Assembly (NCBI GenBank): GCA_009363875.1
Contig: CM018695.1
Span: 13,240,755-13,304,754 of the forward strand
DNA from: Mikania micrantha
Lineage: Eukaryota; Streptophyta; Magnoliopsida; Asterales; Asteraceae
Length of the DNA stretch: 64,000 nt
Direction of reading: 5' to 3'
Shown here one piece after another: positions 46,346 through 57,221 of this stretch; within the stretch, counting starts at the first letter, position 1; each line of letters starts with the position of its first letter. Position numbers and translations under genes: made by a program. Below the pieces are notes generated by a model. It had not been told where the DNA came from and did not search any database. It saw only the letters and a list, made by a program, of their open reading frames with translations.

Positions 46346-46503
46346 TCTTCAAATTTTGATTTTTTTGTATTTTTCTTCGTTTTACGATTTCGAAGAATCC
46401 GGAACTCCGTTTCTCCCACGGTTTTCACCCGTAGTTACAATTTTTCCTTTTCTGAGTAATACGAATACACACCCACACATGACCATTAAAACCGGTCGTT
46501 ACA

Positions 46504-46518
46504 AATTCTCCCCCTCTT
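46504..46518 (-). other. Polypurine tract of element X
   Basis: The minus strand reads AAGAGGGGGAGAATT directly before the LTR start at 46503, after TTTCGGGGACGAAACC. Confidence 0.8.
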
Positions 46519-47345
46519 ACGAAGGTTTCGTCCCCGAAATCGTACTTCAAAAAGAAAAGGATAAAATTTCCCCATTTCATCTTCTAACTCCCACATAGTG
46601 TCAGATCCTCTTCTATTTTTCCATTGAACCTTTACCTGGTTGAAGGACCTGTTTCTCAGATGTTTACTTTTCTATCTAATATAGTTACCGGCTTTTCCAT
46701 ATAGTTCAACTTGTCATCAATTTAAAAGTTTTCTAGCGACACATAAGCCAATTCATCAGCAAAACATTTTCTCAGATATGACACATGAAAAGTATGATGT
46801 ATACCATTCAATTCTTCCAGTAGCTCAAGGCGATAAGCAACACGACCTATCCGAGCTATAATTTTGAATGGTCCGATAAAACCCGGGCTTTTTTTTCCTT
46901 TTTTACGAAAACGAATCACACCCTTCCAAGGGGAAACTTTTAACAGTACAAAGTCTCCCACTTGAAACTCAATCGGTCGTCTTCGTTTATCTGCATACGA
47001 ATTTTGACGGTCTTGTGCCCCCTTTAAGTGAGCTCGAATTTGATCAATTCGCTGGTTTATAACTTTAAGTATTTCTTTATTTTCAAGCTCTTGCGGGCCA
47101 ACTTCTCCCCAACAAACAGGAGTACGACATTGCCTCCCATATATCATTTCATATGGAGGCATTCCCAACCCGGAATGATAACTATTATTATACGAAAATT
47201 CTGCCAGAGGTAGATAGTCATCCCAACTACCTCCAAAATCAATAATACACGCTCGTAACATATTCTTCGGTGTCTGAATGGTCCATTCACTTTGACCACC
47301 AGTCTGAGGATGATACGCCGTGCTCAACAATAGTTTCGTGCCCAA
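46519..47345 (-). pseudogene. Element X: integrase C-terminal half
   Basis: The minus strand encodes LLSTAYHPQTGGQSEWTIQT, the catalytic Glu in YLPLAEFSYNNSYHSGLGM, GRQCRTPVCWGEVG, the C-terminal domain FQVGDFVLLKVSPWKG, FIGPFKIIARIGRVAYRLEL and FHVSYLRKCFADELAYVSLE. A stop at about 46722 precedes a final part VKVQWKNRRGSDTMWELEDE ending YPFLF. A stop near 47348 separates it from the upstream part. The family differs from element E and is closer to the orphan fragment at 15380-16258. Confidence 0.85.
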
Positions 47346-47860
47346 TACCTCTTGAAAATTCTTCTAGAAATGAGAAGTGAATCGTGTGTCTCGATCGGAC
47401 ACAATCGTCACTGGTATCCCATGACGCGATACTATTTCTTTCACACACACTTCAACCATCTTCTCGGAAGAATACGATTCACGAATAGGAATAAAATGAG
47501 CACTTTTAGTCAACCTATCCATAATGACCCAAATCGTGTCATACCCCTTTCGGGTTTTCGGGTGTTTAGTAATTAGGTCCATTGTGACGTGTTCCCATTT
47601 CCACATAAGAATTTCCAAAGGCTGTAATTTGCCATAAGGCTTTCGATGTTCAGCCTTTACTTGCAGACAAGTTAAACAATTTTTCAACATATTTGACAAT
47701 ATCTCATTTCATACCTGGCCACCAGTAATTTACCCGAAGGTCTCGATACATTTTAGTGGCTCTCGGATGAATTGAGCATTTTGATTTTATGAGCCTCCTC
47801 CATCAAATTAGTTTTCAAAGAACAAGTGAGAGGTATTCATACCCAACTCTGTCTTGTTCT
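47346..47860 (-). pseudogene. Element X: integrase zinc-binding domain and core start
   Basis: Reading from 47860 down, the minus strand shows KTNLMEEAHKSKCSIHP and YRDLRVNYWWPGMK with a frameshift, then CLTCLQVKAEHRKPYGKL, WKWEHVTMDLITKHPKT (first catalytic Asp), WVIMDRLTKSAHFIPIRES and VTIVSDRDTRFTSHF (second Asp). RT, RNase H, protease and gag are absent upstream, so element X has lost most of its coding region. Confidence 0.85.
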
Positions 47861-49540
47861 CAAACTGTGACTATCATCCTCAAAATCAAGGGTTTGCCCT
47901 TTAATTCAATTTGATATTCATCAATCAGATTTGAGGTGACAGCTATTTTTATCGGCTTTCACCTTAATAGGAGTATAATCTTCTTTTCCTGTTCTAGGCA
48001 TTAACCACTATTCATTACCATATATTGAATTACCAACCGGAATCTCAACACCTTAATTCATATTCGCTTTGAATGTTCTCACCATTGAGAATCATTCTTA
48101 TTTCACATTTTGCTATCACATCATAAATTTAAACTACCAAATAATGATCACACTATTGTGATTCAATTTAGTGAACATGCTATTATGATTCAATTCATGA
48201 ATCTATTTGAATGTTCACAACTTGGTGGATCTCTTCACTTTATCATAACCTTGAATGTTCTCACCTTTGAGAATCATTCAAATTTCATGGTTAATTAACA
48301 AACAATACTTTCATATATTATTACAACTACATACATACAATCTATGATCACACTATTGTGATTCAAAGTAACACACATTTGTGTTTAAATTCAATTTTAA
48401 CAACTAGTCAAAGTTTAACTCGAGTTAAACATACTAATGAGTCCCTCATTCTTATGTATACTCACCCAATAACATTTGGGCATTATCTCTACACATATGT
48501 GGATATCACCACGCATATACATTAATCAACACCACTAATCCCTAGCAAAACAACTAAGGATTATATAGATTACAAAGTTTACATATCAAACTTTGTTAAT
48601 GGGTTAGCTCTACCTAATAATCCCCATTACCACATACTGTGGATTCCCATTAATTCTTATATTTAAACGAATTTTCACACTCTTGTGAATCAATACGATT
48701 ATTCATTCCATGTAGATGTCTACACCCTTGTAGATCATCTCAAATTATAATTATTCGCATGGGTGTTCACACTCTTGTGAATCACTTAATTCCATACATT
48801 AATAATAGAAGTCCACACCCTTGTGGATCATTCTTTTTCTAATTTAAATTTAGAATTTATCACAACCTTCACACAATTGTGAATTAATATCAAGTATCAT
48901 GTACTAGAATTAGACACTCTATATCTTTACATCTAGTTTGCACACAACCTCCTCATACATATACTTTTATCTCCTTTATATAAGAAAATAAAATAGCTCT
49001 AAGGCTTTAACCACACATTTCTCACAATTCTCCGCACCTCGGAGATATCAATTTCATCCACTTCCAGATGATAATCATCAGCCATTACACAGCTATGACA
49101 ATGAATTCTATACTAGCCTTAGACATATAATCTCATATGTATGCTACCCAGATTATTGTGATTCTATAGATCACACATATTTAATATTATACACACCTTA
49201 CACCTACTATTCCATTCCTAAGTTTGAAGTTATGTCCTTAAGAATACATCCACATCATGAGGACATTGTTAGACTGGCCAGGTCTAACACTATACTCACT
49301 ATATGACTGTGTTCTTAGATCTGTCCCATCAAACGAAGTTCAAGAGTTTCGTTTCACACAACACATATAAAAAACATAATGTATACAAGTCATTTATTCA
49401 CTCCTTGTATTTATAGGCACACTAACCTTCTCCCTTCGGCTTGATGATCGGATCTTGCATCGAACAATTTCCCCTTTCCCTATCAAAAGCATCAAGTTTG
49501 AGTTCCAGTGTTCATGACACACTTGAATCCCTCAAACCAT
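47861..49540 (-). other. Element X: non-coding leader with palindrome series
   Basis: This region between the primer-binding site and the integrase remnant has no open frame of note. It carries at least ten 19-base palindromes of the type found at 43848-45355: 48075 and 48257 (TTCTCA/TGAGAA), 48146 and 48346 (ATCACA/TGTGAT), 48674 and 48765 (TTCACA/TGTGAA), 48718 (TCTACA/TGTAGA), 48811 (TCCACA/TGTGGA) and 48868 (TTCACA/TGTGAA). The normal content here would be gag and the first half of pol. Confidence 0.75.
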
Positions 49541-49552
49541 TGCTCTAATACC
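49541..49552 (-). other. Primer-binding site of element X
   Basis: The minus strand reads GGTATTAGAGCA, close to the initiator-methionine tRNA site, four bases from the LTR end. Confidence 0.7.
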
Positions 49553-49763
49553 AACCGGTAACACCCATGTTACTTTATGTCCCATCCGGACATTTAAAAC
49601 GCTGATTTAAGATTTTCGTTTATGTGACGTTTGAGTTTTTCTGATAAATGTAAATGTCTCACAATTCAAATAAAAGAAAGTTCATGTGTTTTTGATTAAC
49701 TCAATTAAAAATTTAAAACATAAACATACATACATACATACATATATAAATATATAAATATAA

Positions 49764-49770
<7 letters not shown>

Positions 49771-49830
<60 letters not shown>
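49771..49830. repeat. TA microsatellite, about 30 units
   Basis: A pure TA run borders the fold-back element. A shorter TA run (50901-50922) borders its other side. Confidence 0.95.
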
Positions 49831-49832
<2 letters not shown>

Positions 49833-50900
49833 AGATGAAATTTTTGATAACCCTCATCTTTTGCTACAACCCATTAACCATCATCCAATGGTTACTTTAA
49901 AAAGGTAAGTGTATAGGATCGTGACACATGTCAGATTCTTTTTTTTTCTTTTTTTTAATATAAAGGGCATTTAAGACATTTGTTATTTAAGTAAAGTTTA
50001 CCCCTTTTTTTTTAAATATTCATAACTTTTTTATACTATATTATTTTTTTAAAAAAATTGCACCATTATACTCGTCTCATTTTTCTCTTTAATTTCGTTA
50101 TATTGTCGACTAGTTTTTATTTTTTTGATATCATGTATTTACATCATTGTAACGAGCTTAAAGATAGCAAATTAATTAGAAATTTTTTCTAACAATGGTA
50201 AATTACAGTAATGTAACAAAAAATGAAGTAATGTAACACAAAATGAAGTAATTTACAATGACATAATTAACGGTGACGTAACACATTATTTTATTTTTTT
50301 TTCTCTAACAATGATAATTACAATGATAAATTACAGTGATGTAATAGAACACATTATTTTGATTTTTTTCTTTCACAATGATAATTATAGTGATGTAATT
50401 TATCATTGTTCGAAAAAAATTTAAACTAATTTGTTGTCAATGTAAATTACATCACTGTAATTTAAACCAAATTCACCAAAAAAAACCGAAACCGAATTTT
50501 ACGTCAATGTAAATTACATCACGATAAATTACGTCAATGTAAATTACATCACTGTAATTTATCATTTTTAAAAAAATTTCAAATAAAGTTGTTATATTTA
50601 AGCTCGTTACAATGATGTAAATATAGGACATTTAAAAAAAGTAAAAAAAATTAGTCGAGACTATAACGGAATTAAAGAGAAAAATGAGACGAATATAATT
50701 GTGCACTTTTTAAAAAAAAATAATATATTATAAAAAAGTTATTAATGTTTAAAAAAGATGGGGAGAAACTTATAAGGGGTAAAATGACTATGATGCCCTT
50801 TTTAATATTTTAATGAAATGCTTATGTGTAAGTTTATGATTGGTTGAAATGGTTTATGCAGTTGTAGCAAAAGATGAGGGTTATTTTTTATACCTTGCCC
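49831..50900. mobile_element. Fold-back / MITE-like element with arms of about 300-400 bp
   Basis: A perfect 24-bp inverted repeat (core AACCCTCATCTTTTGCTAC, 49847-49870 and 50861-50884) marks the ends. Inside, the arms stay complementary, for example CGTCTCATTTTTCTCTTTAAT near 50075 and its complement near 50670, and TTACATCATTGTAACGAGC near 50150 and its complement near 50600. The centre repeats TTACAGTGATGTAA-like units. It has no coding capacity and sits in a TA run, which may be its target. Confidence 0.8.
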
Positions 50901-51295
50901 TATATATATATATAATTGGGATTTTATTACAAGATATGAATTTATCTTATATTAAATATCTAATTTGTTCAAAATGAATTTTATTTAACTTATATGATAT
51001 ATTTTCAAGATACAATTTATATACTTAAAAAACTATAGTTTTAGTTTTTAAATGAGTTAGAATACTTATTACCTAAATATACAAATAAACCATTAATAAA
51101 TAACTACTTAAAATATATTGTAATATTATTAATCTTTATTAAAATTACAAAGCTTATTATTAGTTAATTAAATCATTAGAAGTATAATTATAACTAACTT
51201 GTAACTACATAAACCTATTATAAGTTTGTTTTCACATAAAATAACAACATAATGAGAATTGAGGGGGATATTTGTAAGTTTTAAAACTATCATTA

Positions 51296-51455
51296 GTGCT
51301 ATAGAAACTTATGATCAAAAGGCAACAACACAAGAATTATGAAGGACCAGAAGTGTAAATATTGGTTTATTATTAGTGCTATAGAAACTTATGATCAAAA
51401 GGCAACAATACAAGAATTATCAAGGACCAGAAGTGTAAATATTGGTTTCTTGATT
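51296..51455. repeat. 80-bp tandem duplication
   Basis: GTGCTATAGAAACTTATGATC starts at 51296 and 51376, and the two units differ at only a few positions. The 65-codon minus-strand frame that overlaps it has no known domain. Confidence 0.9.
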
Positions 51456-53000
51456 CTGTTTCTTTCTTGCTTTCAATGGTAGCCACGTTTTTTTCCTCAC
51501 CTTTCAGTTTCATATAAACTCGATCAAAACGCTCACATTTACTCAGATTGTTAATGGTAATACGTTTAACATTCATCCACGATTGTAATCAAGTAATTAA
51601 TTCCATTAAACAAGGTTGTGACGATCGTGAACCATAACCGAACGTATTCAAAGCAAAACGCATCTAATAATCGGTTATACCATATTCAAATGATCAAATT
51701 GAACCCACAGAAGAGTTGACGACCATATTCTGATTCAAACAACACCTAAATCACTTCGTGAACTTCTCTCAAACTCCCGATTGAGTTATCGTCTGAGTCG
51801 GAGCTATTCTCTAGTCGAACTCAGTCAATTCGGAACTTAAACAAGTAACTAAAAGATGTTTCCAGGTTTCTTTTGTATGGGGAACAAAAGCCTTATGAAT
51901 CTAAGATCGAACATGAATCAAATCGTTCGAATTTGGATTGAAGTTAAACTAGGGTTCATATGGATAATGCACTCAAACGGGATTGTGGTTAATTTTAAAC
52001 AAAACACCTGAAACATAAAGAAAACCTTCTGGTACGGTGGTAAACCGCTGGTGTTGTAGCTGTTGGTCGGCTGTTCTAAACCTGGTGTAGCCGGGTTTTG
52101 TAATTTTCCTTTTTAATTATTTTATTTTTATTTCTCTAACCAAATGAACTCAGAAGATTCTAAAACAATTCCTAAAATTCTAAAATAATGTTTCTAACAT
52201 TCTGTAAAAATTTGGGAATTTTTGAGAATTAAATTATATTATTTTACTGTTTTTATATTATTTAAATGGTTTTAATTATATATAAAAAAATACTAAAACC
52301 TTTCTAAAAATTCTGGAAAAATTCCAGAAATTATTTTTCAACTATATTAATATTCTGGAAATTTTTAAATAATTATTGAAATATTTTTTTATGAAATTGC
52401 TATTTTATTGTTTAAATAAACTTTAGAAATATAAGTATTAGTTATAAAATTAATATAAAAAGTCAGAAAATTATTTTTCCTTTCGGAGATTAATTTATTA
52501 AATTTTTAATCATTTTTATTTTTAAATTCATTTGTTTAATTTATTTCAATTTTATATACTCTCTAAACATCTAAAGATCTTTTTAAGATTTTTATAATTT
52601 GTTAAACATTCATAAACTTATTGTATTTCTTTTAAACTTTATTTCAAACATTTATAGATGATTATACAAATTCCAAATGTTGTTTTTTATAAAATCAATT
52701 ATAAAAATTTAATTATCATTTTCATATTCATTTCACTTTAATATTATGAGTTCATTTATTTATTACAAAAGTCTTACAATACATACATTCCCTTTATATG
52801 TTTTAATATTTTGTCTACAATGACAATGGTTCACATATACATTAAGAAAGAAAGATCTAAGTTAAAATTTCTCTATACTTAGGTTGATTCTTGATTCATT
52901 CATACATATACAAAACCAAGCATTATTGGGAATTCTAATTCAAGAACATGTGAGTTTCTCATATCCCTCTTTACATTTTTGTAATTTTTGGGATGTTACA

Positions 53001-53374
53001 CATGTCTTATCAAACATGTTATTCTTGAGTCATAAACAAATACAATGATGCAATAATTTAGTTTAAGATAGAATTAGATTTGAATGTTATGTATTGCCTA
53101 CTTGTTTGTATATCTATGTGTTATTACTATTGGGATAATTATATACAATACATTAGTACTAGTAGCCTTTGATTAACATGACTTATGTCATCGTTTATAT
53201 TGAAGGTGAAATTGCTAAAAACATTTAGTATTACTAGTAGCCTTTCTTTAGTGACTTTGTGTCATTATATTAGCAAAGGTGAAATTGCAAAAATCAAATC
53301 ATCAAACAGTGTGGAGTACATATATATATTTAGATCAATTCTTATTAGACTATTGTTGAATCATATTTTATATA
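53001..53374. other. Spacer with a degenerate 75-bp duplication
   Basis: ACTAGTAGCCTTT ... GTCAT ... AGGTGAAATTGC occurs at about 53158-53216 and 53233-53290. No gene is seen. The left flank of the next LTR ends ATATA. Confidence 0.7.
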
Positions 53375-53670
53375 TGTAACATCAGTGCCGGAACCGTCAC
53401 CGGAACAGTGATCTCTACAGTACATGAACAGTAAATCAGGTACATATTTCAGTTATCATTTGTATATCACTTTCATTTCATAACATGGCACAGTTCAGAT
53501 TCAATTCAGAAAAACAAGTTCAGAACAACGGTTCTTGAGTCAGATAATTATCTGGCAACACAGAACCATCATGGGTTTATTTGTTAGAATTTATTATGTA
53601 TAAACGTATGTGAGGCTTTACAGAACAAAACAACACGAATATTGTTATGCGAATGCTAAACCGACGGGTT

Positions 53671-53801
53671 ATTCGTATAGGTGACGATCTATACGAATAA
53701 ATTTGGCAGTTTAATGTTCTGAATGATATCCGATAATTAGAAAACAAGATTGAAAAGTATAGTTATCACCGTGTTCGTACGAGTGACGATTCGAACGAAT
53801 A
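53671..53801 (+). promoter_or_regulatory. Paired TGACG palindromes
   Basis: ATTCGTATAG-GTGACGAT-CTATACGAAT (53671-53699) and GTTCGTAC-GAGTGACGAT-TCGAACGAAT (53773-53800) lie 100 bases apart. Their arms are complementary and their centres are the same. Confidence 0.6.
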
Positions 53802-54428
53802 TGCGCGACAACCGTACGATTCGATTTAAACAGTTAATTAATATTTTAAAAATTTAAAATAAATAAAAGATATTAGTTAATTTATTAGGAATCACAATTT
53901 AGAATAACTTTATAAATCTTATTTGATAAATAGAGTCGTTTCGCGGCGAGACCACACGAATCGACATTTTACGCGAAACCGATCAAGACCAAACGACCGG
54001 GTGTCTTAAAACAATTAATGTGGCATTAATTACCCAAACAACCACCACCAAACTCCATCTCTCTCCCTCATTTCGTTTTTCTCTCTCTCTCTCTAAGAAT
54101 AAAAAGCTCCACCTTCTCTCAAGAGATTCTCTTTCAAATTCTCACAAATTCAAGCATTCTAGGTGTTGAAACGATCCCCACACAACGTAGATCACAGAAG
54201 TATAGATTTTTCAAGCTATCATCCACGAATTCTGAGGTAAATCTTGATGTTTATTTCGGTTTTAGTGAATAGGATGACGTCTAATGGTTATGGCAATCTA
54301 ATCGATACACACACCTCAAAAAAACACATGGATATATACATAGGAACAATAGGAACACGTTGGAAGTTGATTTGTAACAGGTTGAGCCCTTAGAATGGAG
54401 ATGATGATGCGTAAATGGCTACAGGTTC

Positions 54429-54960
54429 ATGGCCAACAGTTGGCCGAACCCTTATCAGAAAACCAGCCGAACCCACCATCACCAGCCGAACCTAGCAGTT
54501 CCCCGGCCGAACCCTAGAGCCGAACCTGTTGGCACCTCACGAACCCTGCACCGAACCTATGTCTCTGGCACACGAACCCTGCACCACCTCGTAGCCGAAC
54601 CATTCGAGCCCCACGAACCCAACATGCAAGCCGAACCTTGCTCGTCTAACCAAAGAACCAGCGAACCCTAGCCCTTAGACGAACCCTAAGGGCTGTGAAG
54701 GTTAGTTAGCCGAACCTTGGGTTCATAACTCTAGTACATAGCAGCGAACCTTGTGTTGAACATCTGTATGTGGCCGAATCTTCATTAAACTAACCCTAAG
54801 TGGCAGCGAACCCTCATAAGCTGAACGTTAAAGGTTCGCCCAGCCCCATTAGGACCGAACCCTGTTATCTTGAATGAACCCGTTTGAACCACGAACCCTT
54901 GTGTCTAACTACGAACCTTTGCATGGAACCGAACCGAACCATAGGTTCGCTGACCTGAGT
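54429..54960 (+). repeat. GAACC motif array
   Basis: About two dozen CCGAACC or ACGAACC motifs lie on the plus strand, ending with the inverted AGGTTCGCTG at 54949. An 80-codon frame crosses part of it but has no counterpart in the array at 62315-62760. Confidence 0.85.
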
Positions 54961-55837
54961 GTTAACCGAATTCAAGCATTGTTGAATCAACTTAGTAATG
55001 GACTTAGAACTATAAAAACTAGCATTGGGAACCTAGGGAATGGTTAAATGGCCATCAACCTAGGTTTCTCATGAGAATTTGATCTCATAAAGTGCATGCA
55101 TGAAGTAATCCAAGTATGTGTGTGCATGGGATTAAATACTAGGGTCATTGTAATAAGGTAAGGTGATGAAATCAGTTGTGGGTTAGAATCACTATAATAA
55201 GGGCTTTATTGACACACATTAACAACTTAACTTGAGTTGTTATCATAAATGGATTAGTTATTTATGTCATACGGTACATGGGTTTTGAGTAACAATCAAG
55301 TGACAATAAAATACACTCACCGGGCCTAAGTGGGCCTAATGGGCTCGATTAAGGCCCGTCATGTGTCAAATGTCATGTAAATTCAAGTAATAACATGTTT
55401 TATGAATATAATAAATTTGAATTAAATGATTTTCTAAATCTTACTAAATTTAAATGGAATTTACTTATAAATGTTTATTCAAAGGTTTATTATGATTATT
55501 TTGTAGGGAAATTGTTGTAAATAGACAATATTAAATGTCTGGATTTGAACAGAAAACAAAGGAGACTCTGCCCGAATTTTTGTAAAATTTAATGGTAAGT
55601 TGCTATAATTAATTATGGGATTGGGTCCTAAAAGGGTAACTAAGTTAGATTAGATCATTGAGACACTTAGTAAATTAGGACACTTAGTTACACACACCGA
55701 GACCAAGCCTTAGATACGACGACAAATACTTGTACTTATAGTATTCGAATTTCTTTAAAACAACTCAGGAACTGAAGATACATAGTCTACAAACAAGAGC
55801 GCGCATTTTGTGATAGAACATTTACATAGCAACACAG

Positions 55838-55849
55838 GTGAGTTCATTG
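55838..55849 (+). promoter_or_regulatory. Conserved CAG|GTGAGT donor-like site
   Basis: ACACAG|GTGAGTTCATTG is a perfect plant 5' splice consensus and is kept in the LTRs at 8754, 30857, 43302 (minus), 63417 and, with changes, 22900 and 37837. GAGCGCG lies about 40 bases upstream each time. Confidence 0.5.
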
Positions 55850-56055
55850 CCCCTTTTCTAACATTTTTGTTTTAAAAAGCGGGGCTGAGAAGCATTCGTA
55901 AACTGTTTATTTAAATTGTTTACTTAAATGCTTTTAAATTTTATATGTTTTACATATATAAATGTTATCCTAGATCATGTCTAGGTAAATTTTATGCAGG
56001 TTTACTAAGCTTATTTACTTATAAATTAAGTGAATAATCGAGTTAAACTAAACAT

Positions 56056-56345
56056 TTCAAACGAATCAAAACATTTCAACGAATCAAACGAAACATTTTT
56101 GACAAATCAAGTGTGTGAGTTCAACGAATCAAATGAAACATTTTGACAAATCAAGTGGGTGATTTCAACGAATCAAACGAAACATTTTGATGAAACAAGT
56201 GTGGGATTTCAACGAATCAAACGAAACTATCTTTGCAAAGTTAATATTCAATGTTCAACAAATCAAGTGTTTGTCGAACAACGAATCAAGAGTACATTTG
56301 ATCAATGAATCTAGTATTCTATGATCAACGAATCAAGTACATCTT
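56056..56345 (+). repeat. GAATCAAACGAAACATTT array
   Basis: Six to eight irregular units contain CAACGAATCAAACGAAAC and ACAAATCAAGTG. The array lies just upstream of the TATA modules, where other LTRs have AAAGAACTATTTC units. Confidence 0.85.
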
Positions 56346-56766
56346 GTAACAGAATCAGACGAATCAATAAATCATTTCCAGGGAAAGTCTGGGAAATATC
56401 AAAGATAACATATGCCAATGAAACAAAACGAATCAAGAACGAAACAAAAACCCTACATTTCAAGAAGTCCTAGCTAGACCGTTTGATTTGTAGGTCGTAT
56501 GTTTGATGATATTTACATAATTTCCTAACTACTAAGTACCTTGATTGACAGACTAGTCTACTCGAGTTTGACCTAGGCCCCAATCATTAGGACTTAGATT
56601 TTATTAAATGTTTATTGATTTATTTAATTAAGCATTTATTTAACTGTTTCTACAATTACTGTGGTTGATCACTATTGTGATGAACATAAGGAATCAACAT
56701 AGATTCCAAATTGTTGTATTTACAGGAACAAAGAACTGACGAATCATTGGGTTAAAGGTAGGGGTA

Positions 56767-57190
56767 AAATGCTTAATTTTCATTAACACCAATGTCCCAT
56801 GTGGATTAGTATGTGGTGGGACGGCGTCTGGGCGGGTTGTAGGCTCGACTCAGGGGTATGCCCTATATATAAGCATACCGATCTGGATGATACATGTGAT
56901 GTTAATGAGATTAAGGTTGTTACCCGAGTGTTTAACAAAGGTTTTGAGAGTACATTTGAACTATTGTGAATGGAAGTGTGTGTTAGATAAAAATGCTTAA
57001 TTATCATTAACGATAGTGTCATATGTATATTAGTATGTGGTGGGACGGCGTCTGGGCGGGTTGTAGGCTCGACTCAGGGGTATGCCCTATATATAAGCAT
57101 ACCGATGTAGATATTACATGTGGAGTTAATGAGGTTAAGGTCTTTACCGAAAGAGGTTTACAAATCAATTTCAAACTCTAAAAATATATG
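56767..57190 (+). promoter_or_regulatory. Duplicated TATA module, period 224 bp
   Basis: Units start AAATGCTTAATT at 56767 and 56991. Each has GGTGGGACGGCGTCTGGGCG, and CCCTATATATAAGCATACCG follows at 56861 and 57085. The copies are nearly identical across the 80 bases before TATA. Confidence 0.75.
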
Positions 57191-57221
57191 AACTCACCAA
57201 CCATGTGTTGACTTTATTTTT

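Larger units (their letters stand above)
41984..46503 (-). mobile_element. Composite LTR, 4.5 kb: end part of the E/F/G type, start part of another type
   Basis: On the minus strand the LTR opens TGTAACGACCGG at 46503, after a purine tract, and closes GGGGTGTGACA at 41984, before a primer-binding site. So it serves as 3' LTR for the internal sequence on its right and 5' LTR for gag on its left. From 41984 to about 43345 it follows the plan of elements F and G (GC-rich end, hairpin, CTCAG|GTGACAAACAGG, two TATA modules, CAG|GTGAGTTCATTG). From 43346 to 46503 it is unrelated to them and carries palindrome arrays, and element E's other LTR (23448-26153) lacks that half. I infer recombination between two LTR types. 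Confidence 0.65.
49557..53000 (-). mobile_element. Element X: 5' LTR with a fold-back insertion
   Basis: On the minus strand it opens TGTAACATCCCAAAAATTAC at 53000 and closes at 49557 with GGGTGTTACC, one base from the expected TGTTACA. It does not resemble the LTR next to the purine tract of this element (46503 leftward), so the element's two LTRs are not a matched pair. About 1.1 kb is a fold-back insertion and a TA microsatellite. The rest is AT-rich with an 80-bp tandem duplication. No coding sequence is seen. Confidence 0.6.

Noticed and set aside
54429..54671. 80-codon frame over the GAACC array of element G
   Set aside because: It is not conserved in the sister array at 62315-62760 and follows motif composition.
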